From: Aminipila terrae
Lineage (GTDB): Bacteria; Bacillota; Clostridia; Peptostreptococcales; Anaerovoracaceae
Direction of reading: 5' to 3'
NCBI RefSeq assembly: GCF_010120715.1
Contig: NZ_CP047591.1
Location: forward strand, 806,001-870,000
DNA length: 64,000 bases
Made by a program: the position numbers and the translations under genes
The notes under the pieces: generated by a model
Seen by the model: only the letters and a program-made list of their open reading frames with translations
The model's database searches: none
Told to the model about the DNA's origin: nothing
In this document: positions 36,959 to 46,071 of the stretch, one piece after another
Position numbering within the stretch: the stretch's first letter is position 1
How the letters are laid out: the number at the start of each line of letters is the position of its first letter

Positions 36959-37540
36959 TTATAAAGAAATTAAATTCATAAAGTGTTGAACCCATTCTTC
37001 TCCGTATCTTGAAATGACAGATCCTTCCGGTGCAAATAAATCCCTGTTTGCCAGATAATAATGTATAAGCCCCAGCCATGTATTAAACATAAGATTTAAA
37101 GGCATCCTTTTGATAATATGTTTTTCCATTTCTCTTTCCGCAACCTGTGTCAGATGAAAGGACACAGCAGACTGTATCATAATCAGGGTATTTTTTGTAT
37201 CTTCATGAAGCAGCGGGGTTTCTGAAATCAACCTTATGTAAAAGTTTTCGTACTCACTGATTCCCTTCAAATGAACCTGGAGAATTTCTCTCATCCCACA
37301 CGCACCTTGGGCCAGTTCATGCATTCGCTCGGAGACTCTTATACCAAATTCCTCTATCACGGCATCTAGCAAATCCTCTCTTGTGGGGAAATGTGCAAAT
37401 ATAGTGCCGTGGGAAACTCCTGCTGCTTTTGCCACAGAGGCAGTTGGGGTATTAATCAGTCCTCCCTTTGAAAACTGTTCAAAAGCTGCATGGATAATAA
37501 TTTGTCTGGTCTTGGCTTTTTGTTCATCTCTCTTGCTCAT
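36959..37540 (-). CDS. TetR family transcriptional regulator
   Basis: 193 aa. N-terminal HTH (about 10-55) with AAFEQFSKGGLINT and VAKAAGVSHGTIFAHFPTRE, then a helical ligand-binding and dimerisation domain. It likely represses its own promoter through the palindrome at 37563-37576 and controls the zinc-ribbon gene cotranscribed with it. The inducer is not known. Confidence 0.9.
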   Translation of the reverse strand: MSKRDEQKAKTRQIIIHAAFEQFSKGGLINTPTASVAKAAGVSHGTIFAHFPTREDLLDAVIEEFGIRVSERMHELAQGACGMREILQVHLKGISEYENFYIRLISETPLLHEDTKNTLIMIQSAVSFHLTQVAEREMEKHIIKRMPLNLMFNTWLGLIHYYLANRDLFAPEGSVISRYGEEWVQHFMNLISL

Positions 37541-37562
37541 TATTTGTTGACTCCTAACTCAT

Positions 37563-37576
37563 TGAGTGTATACTCA
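37563..37576 (-). promoter_or_regulatory. Palindrome upstream of the TetR gene
   Basis: TGAGT-GTAT-ACTCA, 23 bp before the start codon, with a further ACTCA next to it. It is a candidate autoregulatory operator. Confidence 0.55.
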
Positions 37577-37649
37577 TTATAATTCGCCCCGTTATATTTG
37601 TCAAATACAAATTTACAAATTGTTAAATCTTTCGGCTTATAACCAAAAA

Positions 37650-37683
37650 CCCTTTAAATATACCAGATTTTATATTTAAAGGG
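37650..37683 (-). terminator. Terminator of the YxeA-like gene
   Basis: CCCTTTAAATATA and TATATTTAAAGGG, 13-bp perfect stem, 8-nt loop, followed on the minus strand by TTTTT. Confidence 0.85.
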
Positions 37684-37693
37684 CTCTTCGTTT

Positions 37694-38053
37694 TTACTTA
37701 TTATTTTTATAAATTTTCTGTACTCTCTCAGGCAAATCACTTTGCTTTACTTCTTCCCAATGAGTAACCCCCCGGAAAGTTGCATGAAAGAGCTTCACGT
37801 AGGCGCCAGCTTTTAACTCTTTACCCGTGGTAAAATCCAGGCTCTTTTCCTTTCCTTTTTCGTCATAACAAGATAACTTATATTCGTATCTGTTATCTCC
37901 ATTTAATTCTACTTTATCATTATTAATGGTTGTATAATATACAGTCTTCCCGCTTGGATTATCTGGATCCAGTTTATCTGAATCAAAAGACATAATAAAA
38001 TAAGCACTGATTACTAGTATTATGACCCCAATTACTAATAGAAATTTTTTCAA
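37694..38053 (-). CDS. YxeA family (DUF1093) secreted protein
   Basis: 119 aa. An N-terminal hydrophobic helix (about 4-24), then a small beta-rich domain typical of YxeA/DUF1093 proteins (YYTTINND, YEYKLSCYDEKGKEK, LKAGAYVKLF, GVTHWEEVKQSDLPE). These are short exported or membrane-tethered proteins of unknown function. Single gene with its own terminator, divergent from the sigma-factor operon. Confidence 0.85.
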   Translation of the reverse strand: MKKFLLVIGVIILVISAYFIMSFDSDKLDPDNPSGKTVYYTTINNDKVELNGDNRYEYKLSCYDEKGKEKSLDFTTGKELKAGAYVKLFHATFRGVTHWEEVKQSDLPERVQKIYKNNK

Positions 38054-38210
38054 AACGCTGTTCCCTCCCTTTTTTTATTGTTATTCTTGCGTTCTGATGA
38101 TATTTTAATAGTAAAACCTTGACTAAATCTGACATTTATATTACAAAAATCTTAATTACTTAAATTCCGCTAATAACCTTTGTTAACGCTAAAATTATTT
38201 TTCAAAATGT

Positions 38211-38239
38211 TGTAACATAACCAGATTACATTAGTCTTA
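38211..38239 (+). promoter_or_regulatory. Possible ECF-type promoter of the sigma-factor gene
   Basis: TGTAACA (38211-38217) and GTCTTA (38234-38239) about 16 bp apart resemble an ECF sigma promoter, which would fit autoregulation. The -10 match is weak. Confidence 0.3.
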
Positions 38240-38260
38240 TATAGGAAAGGCGGTGAGAAT

Positions 38261-38737
38261 GTGACGGAATTTGAAGAAATATACTCCAAATATTTTAAGG
38301 ATGTATATAGATATGTTCTATGTCTTTCTAAGAATGAAAATATTGCAGAAGATATAACCCAGGAAACCTTTTTCAAAGCTTTAAAAAGCATTGACAGTTT
38401 CAAGGGAAACTGTAAGATGAGTGTCTGGCTTTGTCAAATAGCAAAGAATGCATACTTTTCATATTTAAGGAAAGAAAAAATCAATTTCGAAAACATAGAT
38501 GATATAGGAGATTATTCTGACTCTGGTTTTGAACAATTATTAGCCGGCAATGAAGGTGCATTTGAAATTCATAAATTGCTCCATAATTTAGAGGAACCTT
38601 ATAAAGAGGTCTTCACCCTGCGTTTTTTTGGGGATTTATCCTTTTTAAAAATAGCCGAGCTGTTTGGGAAAACAGAAAGTTGGTCAAGAGTCACCTATCA
38701 TCGTGCAAGAATAAAGTTAAAGGAGAAGTTGAAATGA
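38261..38737 (+). CDS. ECF (sigma-70 family) RNA polymerase sigma factor
   Basis: 158 aa, region 2 (about 1-75: YSKYFKDVYRYVLCL, AEDITQETFFKAL, MSVWLCQIAKNAYFSYLR) and region 4 (about 100-155: LEEPYKEVFTLRFFGDLSF, IAELFGKTESWSRVTYHRA). It starts with GTG after AGGCGGTGA. Its end overlaps the anti-sigma start by 4 bp (ATGA), so the pair is translationally coupled. The signal and targets are not visible. Confidence 0.92.
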   Translation: MTEFEEIYSKYFKDVYRYVLCLSKNENIAEDITQETFFKALKSIDSFKGNCKMSVWLCQIAKNAYFSYLRKEKINFENIDDIGDYSDSGFEQLLAGNEGAFEIHKLLHNLEEPYKEVFTLRFFGDLSFLKIAELFGKTESWSRVTYHRARIKLKEKLK

Positions 38738-39183
38738 AATTATCATGTGAAGTCATTAAAGATCTGCTGCCATTGTATTATGACAAAGTGTGTAGTAAAG
38801 AAAGCGCTTTGTTAGTTGAAGAACATTTAGCTGACTGTCCTCAGTGCAGAGATGAGTTGCAAAAACTTAATATGCATTTAGAAAGTCCGACTATTTCAAA
38901 TCAGGAGGTAAAATTTATGGAAAATATTTCAGAGAAGTGGAAAAAAGATAAGCGAGTTTCGTTTACAAGAGGTTCCATGTTAATTTCAGCATTAGCAGCT
39001 CTCATTTGTTTTGTTTCTTATAATTTGATTGGTTCAAAACTTTTGCCAGATGGGACCCTGGTTGAGCCCTTTGCTTTGATACCAATTGGATATCTGTTTA
39101 TTTTATTGTTCATCATTTCATTGATATTCAATCTTCTTTTTTTACTAATAGCCAAACTCAAAAAGAATAATAAAAAAAGCTGA
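38734..39183 (+). CDS. Anti-sigma factor with zf-HC2 domain
   Basis: 149 aa from the ATG at 38734 (AAGGAG upstream). The N-terminal zinc-finger-like domain has the spaced HLADCPQC motif and the typical VIKDLLPLYYDKVCSKES; two membrane segments (about 85-107 and 118-142) follow. It should hold the coupled sigma factor at the membrane until a signal arrives. The extracytoplasmic part is very short, so sensing is likely within the membrane. The terminator of the convergent copper operon overlaps its stop. Confidence 0.88.
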   Translation: MKLSCEVIKDLLPLYYDKVCSKESALLVEEHLADCPQCRDELQKLNMHLESPTISNQEVKFMENISEKWKKDKRVSFTRGSMLISALAALICFVSYNLIGSKLLPDGTLVEPFALIPIGYLFILLFIISLIFNLLFLLIAKLKKNNKKS

Positions 39184-39209
39184 ATCTGAAAATCAACTTT
39201 AGATTCAGC
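39173..39209 (-). terminator. Terminator of the copper operon
   Basis: On the minus strand GCTGAATCT and AGATTCAGC pair around a 13-nt loop and are followed by TTTTTTT. It also covers the anti-sigma stop codon on the other strand. Confidence 0.85.
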
Positions 39210-39226
39210 AGGAGTTATAGCTTATA

Positions 39227-40615
39227 TCACTGGGGAAGGGTAATAATAAAACTGCTTCCCTTGCCCAGTTGGGTTTTTACTTCTATGTGCCCATTATGTG
39301 CATCAACAATAGCCTTTACTACGGATAAGCCAATACCCGATCCGCCTGTATTCCGACTACGTGATTTATCAGCCCGGTATAAATGTTCAAAGATATTGGG
39401 CAGTTCTTCCTGGGCTATTCCCTCACCCGTATCTGAAACGATAAGTTCTGCTTTATCCAAATATCTATTGGCTGTAATCTGTATGTCTCCGCCCTCATCT
39501 GTATATTTTATGGCATTGGAGAGAAGATTTATAATTACCTGAACAATCTTGTCTTTATCCGCATAAATTTCACAAGATTTTGTACTCACTTTCAGTTGAA
39601 GCTTCAGGCTGTCCAGTTCCGGCTGAAAGTTTAAAACCACCTGATGAACCAGATCCTGTAAATCGAACTTGGTTTTATCAAGCAGCAGACTTTCATTTTC
39701 AATTTTCACAATTTTATCAATGTCTGATAACATTCTGGTAAGCCTTAAAATCTCTGTCCTACAGCTTTCCAGCCTTTCAGGTGTTGTTTCCAGTACTCCA
39801 TCAATCATGGCTTCCAAGTTAGACTGCAGGGAGGCTAATGGAGTCCGGAATTCGTGGGCGTAATCTTTTGCCATTTGCTTTTTAGAATGCTGCTGTCTCT
39901 GTAAGGAATCAGCCAACCTGTTTACACTTTGAATTAACTGGTTAAGCTCAATTGTCCCTGAAGAAAAAGTTAACCTTTCTGTATAGTTTCCTTCTTCAAT
40001 CTGCCTTGTTTTATCAATTACTTTTTTTATTGGTCTGGACATTCTGTTAGCCATATAGAAGCCAAAAACTGCTGCAATAATTAAAAATAACATGCCAACG
40101 GTAATAAAAACTCTATTAAGAACCTTTATAAACTGAACATCTTCGTCATTATAGAAATAAGGTCCATAATAGCCAAGGGTGACCGTTGCTACCTTAACAT
40201 TATTTTTTATTACATCATAGTGCTTTTCAACATATTCTCCCTTGAAATTTGGATATATTCTGGCCATATTTGAGCGCATGCTGTCCAGCATATTATCACA
40301 AATCCGGCTGTCTAATGTACTCATACAAAATATCTGGTTGTCTTTTGTATCGGACACCATCAGAACCAGTCCCTGGGCCAGTGCCGTATTCCCAAGATTT
40401 CTCAGCATACTTTCACTTGGGAATTCCCCGTTTTTTCCAAATTCATCTGTCACCAGATAAACAATATCCTGATTCTTTTTGTCCTGGGTATTTATAACAT
40501 AAGTTTGAAACTTTTTTTCCAGTAAGTAGTTGGATGCAAATAACAGGGAAGTAACCAGAAACAGGGAAAGCAAAACATAGGATATGGTTAATTTAACTTT
40601 CAGACTTAAATTCAT
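39227..40615 (-). CDS. Sensor histidine kinase of the copper operon
   Basis: 462 aa. Two membrane segments (about 8-30 and 163-185) bound an extracytoplasmic domain; HAMP follows, then HisKA with YAHEFRTPLASLQ, and an ATPase domain with NLLSNAIKYT, SDTGEGI and GSGIGLSVVK. The sensor contains Cys97, Met98, Cys106, Met109, Met113 and Met117. C106/M109/M113/M117 fall on one helical face, a set of soft ligands suited to Cu(I) or Ag(I). This supports metal sensing, also suggested by the operon (copZ, copA). It is the last gene, 24 bp after the regulator gene, and ends at a strong terminator. Confidence 0.88.
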   Translation of the reverse strand: MNLSLKVKLTISYVLLSLFLVTSLLFASNYLLEKKFQTYVINTQDKKNQDIVYLVTDEFGKNGEFPSESMLRNLGNTALAQGLVLMVSDTKDNQIFCMSTLDSRICDNMLDSMRSNMARIYPNFKGEYVEKHYDVIKNNVKVATVTLGYYGPYFYNDEDVQFIKVLNRVFITVGMLFLIIAAVFGFYMANRMSRPIKKVIDKTRQIEEGNYTERLTFSSGTIELNQLIQSVNRLADSLQRQQHSKKQMAKDYAHEFRTPLASLQSNLEAMIDGVLETTPERLESCRTEILRLTRMLSDIDKIVKIENESLLLDKTKFDLQDLVHQVVLNFQPELDSLKLQLKVSTKSCEIYADKDKIVQVIINLLSNAIKYTDEGGDIQITANRYLDKAELIVSDTGEGIAQEELPNIFEHLYRADKSRSRNTGGSGIGLSVVKAIVDAHNGHIEVKTQLGKGSSFIITLPQ

Positions 40616-40639
40616 ATCTTCCTCTTTCTAAATTGATGA

Positions 40640-41344
40640 TTATGAGATTCCACCAAATTTATAGCCAAGCCCCCGGACCGTCAGAATATACCTTGGATTT
40701 GCCGTGTCATCCTCAATTTTACTCCTTAGATTTTTTATATGTGAATCAATGGTCCTCTCAAACCCCTCATAATCTGTTCCTAGAACAACCCCAATAAGTT
40801 CTTCCCGTGTAAACGTTTTTTTGGGGTACTTAATCAGTACACATAGTAGTTTGAACTCAATGGGAGTCAGACTGATCTCCATGCCGGATTTCTTTACAGT
40901 GTGATTATTCAGGTCTATTTCTAAATCATTATCATTCCAGCTCATTGTATGAAACAGAGGTGATACCCCCTGATCAGTGCGTCTCAATAAGCTGCTGATT
41001 CTGGCCATTAATTCTCTGGGACTGAAAGGTTTTGTCACATAATCATCTGCTCCAATATTTAAGCCCGTTATCATTTCCTCTTCGCTGACCTTAGCCGTAA
41101 GCATGATAATGGGAACTCTGGAGTTTCTTCTTATGGTTTTGCATACTTCTTCACCAGATATTTTTGGTAACATCAAATCCAAAATTACCAGATCCGGGCT
41201 AACATTATGAAACAATGTAAGGGCTTTCTCTCCATCATAGGCAACAAAGGGATTATAGCCACTTTTTTTCAGATAAGCCATTACCGCTTCAACTATCTTG
41301 GGCTCATCTTCCACAATCAGTACCTTTTTCTTCTCTTCACTCAT
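40640..41344 (-). CDS. OmpR-family response regulator of the copper operon
   Basis: About 234 aa from the ATG at 41344 after GGAGGG; an in-frame ATG at 41359 is less well placed. The receiver has VEDEPK, phospho-acceptor Asp in VILDLMLP and Lys in TKPFSPREL; the winged helix has TREELIGVVLG and ERTIDSHIKNLR. It pairs with the kinase just downstream, and the 11-bp direct repeat before copZ is its most likely binding site. CopR/CusR-type regulators commonly control copper export. Confidence 0.9.
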   Translation of the reverse strand: MSEEKKKVLIVEDEPKIVEAVMAYLKKSGYNPFVAYDGEKALTLFHNVSPDLVILDLMLPKISGEEVCKTIRRNSRVPIIMLTAKVSEEEMITGLNIGADDYVTKPFSPRELMARISSLLRRTDQGVSPLFHTMSWNDNDLEIDLNNHTVKKSGMEISLTPIEFKLLCVLIKYPKKTFTREELIGVVLGTDYEGFERTIDSHIKNLRSKIEDDTANPRYILTVRGLGYKFGGIS

Positions 41345-41396
41345 CTTTGATCCCTCCATACCTACAATATAGCATATAATTATCTGTGATTACAGA

Positions 41397-42821
41397 TTAT
41401 ATTCCGCAACATCCCATGGAACCAGAATTACTTGCTTTGGTGGCTGCTGCTCCTGCAACTTTGCCTGTATCTGCATTCTCAATATCATCCACCACTGTAA
41501 TACTGCTGTTTATCATACCCATCCAGCAACTGTATCCAAAAGTGCCGGTTTTAGTCGGAGTAAATTCGATTAGATTTTCCCCTGTCTTCAATTCTTTCTT
41601 AATGTTGTACTCTGGAATGATTATTTCACGATTACATCCATTCAAATCATTTGAATCAACATTTATTGTCCACTTTACAGGTATTCCCTCCTGTACTGCA
41701 ATAGGGGCATACCGTCCTCCCTTCAGACTGGTTGTTACCTGCTGCTTTTCACCTGAAACTGTACTGATACTCACATTATTTCCGCTAGCAGCAGAAACAG
41801 AAGGAATCGTAATACCTGTAAAAGCCATCCCTCTGTTCAGCATAACCAGCCCTAATACAATTACTAGTACTGCACTGCATTTTACCATATTTCTAGCAAA
41901 CCTGGAACTAAGCATGGAGCCCAGCACTCCAAACCCCAGCAGCAGTGGAACTGTCCCTAAACTAAACATAAACATAGATAAAGCTCCGCTTAAAAAGCTG
42001 CCAGTGCCAAGGGCATATAGCTGCATGGCCTGCAAAGGCCCGCAGGGCATTAATCCATTTAGGAGTCCAACAATAAAGGGACCTTTATTGGTTTTTGTTC
42101 TGTATATTTTATTGGCAAATATTTTAGGCATATGAGGATTGAGTTTTCTCATCCAGGGAAACAAGTCCAGCATGTTCAGCCCCATAATCACCATAAAAGT
42201 CCCTGCCAAAACAGTAATAAAAGCACTCCCCATGCTGGAAAGGCTGAATACAGATCCCAGCGCACCAACAATACCACCTATTATGGTATAAGACACCACT
42301 CTTCCTGCATTATAAAGCAGACCGGGTACAGCTTTAGCAAGATTACTTTTACCCCCCTGATCAGATTTATGCGATATACACAAGGATAAATTAATACCTC
42401 CACACATGGCAATGCAGTGAAGGGAGGATAAAAGGCCTACAAGTAACAGTAAGCCATATCCCATGTTTGGACTGATTTCAGGTATAAAATTAAAACCCAC
42501 TGTATTTTTAACTATGAGATACATTCCAAAGATAATAATCACCATGATGATCTGCTGGTTATAAGAACCCTTTGTTGTTTCCTTACGAGATTCATCCCCA
42601 TTTGCCTCCACATCATACCCAAGCTTCTTTATTATCTTTATGACATCTTCCCCTTTAATTTTCTCTGAATCATAGGTAACTGATATACTTCCCTTTACAT
42701 AGCTTGCCAGGACTTCCTGAACACCTTCAGTGTTTTTCAGTTTATTTTCAATTTTGGTTTCACAGCCTGTACAAGTCATTCCGCCTACCTTAAATATTTT
42801 TTTAATCATCCTTTTTCCCAT
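41397..42821 (-). CDS. HMA - TauE/SafE membrane protein - cupredoxin fusion
   Basis: 474 aa. Residues 5-70 are a heavy-metal-associated domain with GMTCTGCE; about 85-340 hold six or more membrane segments of the TauE/SafE (sulfite exporter / UreH-like) class, with MCGGINLSLC and GLMPCGPLQAMQLYALGTGS; about 360-460 are a cupredoxin-like domain with NGCNREIIIPEYN, a second Cys in YSCWMGM and Met next to it; the tail ends GCCGI. Such proteins occur in copper operons and are thought to move or traffic Cu(I) at the membrane. It lies between the lipoprotein and regulator genes. The direction of transport is not known. Confidence 0.87.
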   Translation of the reverse strand: MGKRMIKKIFKVGGMTCTGCETKIENKLKNTEGVQEVLASYVKGSISVTYDSEKIKGEDVIKIIKKLGYDVEANGDESRKETTKGSYNQQIIMVIIIFGMYLIVKNTVGFNFIPEISPNMGYGLLLLVGLLSSLHCIAMCGGINLSLCISHKSDQGGKSNLAKAVPGLLYNAGRVVSYTIIGGIVGALGSVFSLSSMGSAFITVLAGTFMVIMGLNMLDLFPWMRKLNPHMPKIFANKIYRTKTNKGPFIVGLLNGLMPCGPLQAMQLYALGTGSFLSGALSMFMFSLGTVPLLLGFGVLGSMLSSRFARNMVKCSAVLVIVLGLVMLNRGMAFTGITIPSVSAASGNNVSISTVSGEKQQVTTSLKGGRYAPIAVQEGIPVKWTINVDSNDLNGCNREIIIPEYNIKKELKTGENLIEFTPTKTGTFGYSCWMGMINSSITVVDDIENADTGKVAGAAATKASNSGSMGCCGI

Positions 42822-42872
42822 TTCTCATTCCTCCTTTTTTCTGAAATCGTACGGCCACTTACGGTTAACCTG

Positions 42873-43556
42873 CTATTTTATATCAAAAGGTTTTAAAAAC
42901 TTCTTTACTTTGATTGGTTTGCCGCTATCGTCTTTTGTTTCAACATCCGCATATTTCCAACCTTCTACTTTATCCGGATTGACCCCTGCATTGATAAATA
43001 TTTCTGGATTTACTACAAAAACAATATCCTTATCATTTGTACCCATATCTTTTGCCCATTCAAATTTATTTCCGTCGCCCAAATCCACCCCATAGTGATC
43101 TAATGCTTCATGGTATCCAATGGATTTTCTGTAATTTTCTACTAACTTATTAAAAGATGCAGAAGGAGTAGGCTTTCCTGAATATTTCAATTCATCATTT
43201 CCCAACTCTGTCCCCAACATGATTTTGTCTTCCAAAAATATTCCTTTCGGCAGTTTACTTACATCTAACCCGGCATTAATAAATGGCTTCGCATCAAATT
43301 CAATCATGATATCATGCATTGGACTCTTGCTGTAATCTTTACTCCATATAAACCTCGCTGATTCATCTGGAGCACTTAAGGACCAGCCTCCATTTATTTC
43401 ATCCTCTTTAATTTCATTTGGCATTGCTTCCAATACTGACTTAAATGAAGTCTTTGCCACCTTACCCACAACATCGGATTGACTACAGGCGGAAAGGGAA
43501 ATAATCAATGTAATTGAAAGTGCCATAATCAGTATTTTATATTTCATATATCTCAT
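42873..43556 (-). CDS. Lipoprotein of unknown function in the copper operon
   Basis: 227 aa. The signal ends SLSAC, so it should be lipidated. The mature part has two related segments: one with IEFDAKPFINAGLDVSKLP and one with VVNPEIFINAGVNPDKVEG, suggesting an internal duplication. It carries no Cys besides the lipid one and few Met or His, so it is not an obvious copper chaperone. It lies 15 bp after copA and 51 bp before the SafE-type gene. AAGGAG precedes the ATG. A role in copper handling rests on context only. Confidence 0.72.
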   Translation of the reverse strand: MRYMKYKILIMALSITLIISLSACSQSDVVGKVAKTSFKSVLEAMPNEIKEDEINGGWSLSAPDESARFIWSKDYSKSPMHDIMIEFDAKPFINAGLDVSKLPKGIFLEDKIMLGTELGNDELKYSGKPTPSASFNKLVENYRKSIGYHEALDHYGVDLGDGNKFEWAKDMGTNDKDIVFVVNPEIFINAGVNPDKVEGWKYADVETKDDSGKPIKVKKFLKPFDIK

Positions 43557-43571
43557 ATCTAAATTCTCCTT

Positions 43572-45821
43572 TTACTTGTGGGGTTTAAACCCCTTTAATC
43601 TGAGTGCATTAGTCAAAACGGAAACAGAGCTTAAGGACATAGCTGCTGCTGCGAAAATAGGATTTAAAGTCGGCCCTCCAAAAACATATAAAATACCTGC
43701 TGCCACTGGAATTCCCAGCACATTATAACCAAAAGCCCAGAACAGATTTTGCCTGATATTTCTGATTGTACTTTTACTTAATTCAATTGCAGTTGGAACA
43801 TCCATCAAATCACTTTTCATTAATACAATATCTGCAGATTCCATAGCTACATCTGTGCCTGAACCAATAGCTATTCCAATATCAGCTTGTACCAGGGCCG
43901 GTGCATCATTGATGCCGTCTCCTACCATGGATACGATTCGTCCCTCAGACTGCAGTTTTTTAACTTCATTGGATTTGTCCTGAGGTAATACCTCTGCTAA
44001 CACCCGGTCGATTCCCACCTGTCTGGCAATGGCCTCTGCAGTTCTCTGGTTATCTCCTGTAATCATAGCTACTTCTATCCCCATCCCATGAAGTCGTTCT
44101 ATGGCTCTGGCGCTGCTTTCCTTGACCACATCTGCAACCGCTATGATTCCTGCTATTTCATTTTCCATAGCAATGTACATAGGTGTTTTTCCTTCTGAAG
44201 CTAGTTGGTCTGATTCCATTTCCAAATTGGACAGGGAAATATCCTGGTTAATCATGAGCTTTTTATTTCCCAAAATCACTTTTTTACTATTTACAGAAAC
44301 TTCTATTCCATATCCGGGTAAAGCCTTAAAACTATCTAGTTTCAGCATGTGGAGATTCTCTTTTTTTGCTCCACGAACAATAGCTTCCCCTAGAGGATGT
44401 TCGGATCCTTTTTCCGCAGAGGCAGCGAGCTGCAATAATTCTCTCCTGGTAAACTGCCCAGCTGTTACGATATCCGTTACTTCCGGTTTTCCCTCGGTTA
44501 TGGTGCCTGTTTTATCAAAGACAATGGTATTTATTTTGTGTGTAGACTCCAGGGCTTCTCCCCCTTTAATCAAAATGCCGTATTCCGCTCCTTTGCCGGT
44601 TCCCACCATGATAGCAGTAGGAGTAGCAAGCCCCAGTGCACATGGACAGGCGATGACAAGAACGGAAATAAAGATGGTCAGTGCAAATACCGCAGTTTGT
44701 CCGGTAATCAGCCATGCTGCAGATGCTATAAGGGCAATAGAAAATACGATTGGCACAAAATATCCTGAAACAATATCTGCCATTTTTGCAATAGGAGCCT
44801 TTGTCCCCTGAGCGTCCTCTACCAGTTTTATAATCTGCGCCAGTGCAGTATCACTTCCCACTTTGGTAGCCTGGAACTGAATAGAACCATTTATATTAAG
44901 ACTGGCGGCAAAGACCTTATCCCCTTCTTTTTTTTCTATTGGTATACTTTCACCCGTGAGCATGGATTCATCAATGGAGGTATATCCCTCCAATACAACT
45001 CCATCTACAGGTATTTTCTCCCCAGGTCTTACCAGAATAACATCCCCTGCATCTACGTCTTCAATGGGTAATACGACTTCTTTCCCATTCTGTATGACAA
45101 TGGCTGTTTTGGGAGCAAGCTCCATTAATTTTTTAATAGCTTCTGAAGTCTTTCCTTTTGAAACAGCTTCAAGAGATTTTCCTAATAAAATCAATGTGAT
45201 AATAACTCCTGCCGTTTCAAAGTACAAATCTTCCATATAACTGAAGTCACCCATGGCAATCCGGTAAGTTGAATATAGACTGTATATCACTGCCGCAGAG
45301 GTTCCCATGGCAATCAATGAGTCCATATTGGGACTCCTGCTTAAAGCAGCTTTAAATCCTACAGAATAAAATTTGTGTCCTGCAATTAATATAGGCAGCA
45401 GTAATGCAATTTGAGTAAATGCATAATTTAAGGGATATTGCATGGGCTTTAAAAGGGTGGGTATAGGAAACCGCAGCCACCAGATCATAGCTCCCATAGC
45501 CAGATACAGAAGCGGTATACAACACACTGCAGAAATCATGAATTTCCTCCACAAAATCCTTATTTCCTTGTCTTTTCGTATTTTATCCTCATCTGTAGTA
45601 GTCCTTTTCTGCAATTCTAAAGCTTCATAACCAGCTTTTACTATGGCACTCTTTATATCTTCCAGGCAGACCTTTTCCGGGTCATAATCTGTGACAAGCT
45701 TTTCTGATGCAAAATTTACTGATACAGCAGAAACCCCCTCCAGTCTGGAGACAACTTTTTCTATTCTGTTTGCACAAGCTGCACACGTCATACCCACAAT
45801 CTGAAGTTTTTCTTTTTGCAT
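43572..45821 (-). CDS. copA: Copper-exporting P-type ATPase CopA
   Basis: 749 aa, normal size for a P1B-type ATPase with one N-terminal metal-binding domain. HMA (about 3-68) with GMTCAACANR; eight predicted membrane segments; TGES actuator motif; CPC in VIACPCALGLATP; phosphorylation motif DKTGT; HP motif in GSEHPLGEA; and GDGINDAPALVQAD. These mark Cu(I)/Ag(I) export from the cytosol. It lies 37 bp after copZ, whose product should deliver copper. The operon also holds a two-component system, so induction by copper is expected. Confidence 0.96.
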   Translation of the reverse strand: MQKEKLQIVGMTCAACANRIEKVVSRLEGVSAVSVNFASEKLVTDYDPEKVCLEDIKSAIVKAGYEALELQKRTTTDEDKIRKDKEIRILWRKFMISAVCCIPLLYLAMGAMIWWLRFPIPTLLKPMQYPLNYAFTQIALLLPILIAGHKFYSVGFKAALSRSPNMDSLIAMGTSAAVIYSLYSTYRIAMGDFSYMEDLYFETAGVIITLILLGKSLEAVSKGKTSEAIKKLMELAPKTAIVIQNGKEVVLPIEDVDAGDVILVRPGEKIPVDGVVLEGYTSIDESMLTGESIPIEKKEGDKVFAASLNINGSIQFQATKVGSDTALAQIIKLVEDAQGTKAPIAKMADIVSGYFVPIVFSIALIASAAWLITGQTAVFALTIFISVLVIACPCALGLATPTAIMVGTGKGAEYGILIKGGEALESTHKINTIVFDKTGTITEGKPEVTDIVTAGQFTRRELLQLAASAEKGSEHPLGEAIVRGAKKENLHMLKLDSFKALPGYGIEVSVNSKKVILGNKKLMINQDISLSNLEMESDQLASEGKTPMYIAMENEIAGIIAVADVVKESSARAIERLHGMGIEVAMITGDNQRTAEAIARQVGIDRVLAEVLPQDKSNEVKKLQSEGRIVSMVGDGINDAPALVQADIGIAIGSGTDVAMESADIVLMKSDLMDVPTAIELSKSTIRNIRQNLFWAFGYNVLGIPVAAGILYVFGGPTLNPIFAAAAMSLSSVSVLTNALRLKGFKPHK

Positions 45822-45858
45822 AAACTTTTTCCTTTCTTTCGTTTCTTTATTAAGGCAT

Positions 45859-46071
45859 TTATACTACTTCATATCCTGCATCATAAATGACCTCTGCTAA
45901 AACTTTTTCTGTTACTGTATCCTCGTCATATTCAACGATTACAGTTTTTTCATTCAAATAGACCTCTGTGAAAAGTACCCCCTCCAGTTCATTCAGAGCA
46001 CTTTTCACAGCCTTTTCACAGTGACTGCAAGACATTCCTGCTACATTTAACTTTTTCGTTATTATTGACAT
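45859..46071 (-). CDS. copZ: Copper chaperone CopZ
   Basis: 70 aa, a single HMA domain with GMSCSHCEKAV, ferredoxin-like fold. It binds Cu(I) in the cytosol and hands it to CopA. First gene of the operon; a good ribosome-binding site (AAGGAG) precedes it. Known copZ-copA pairs are often controlled by CsoR or CopY, but neither gene is found here. The operon's own two-component system is the likely regulator. Confidence 0.93.
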   Translation of the reverse strand: MSIITKKLNVAGMSCSHCEKAVKSALNELEGVLFTEVYLNEKTVIVEYDEDTVTEKVLAEVIYDAGYEVV

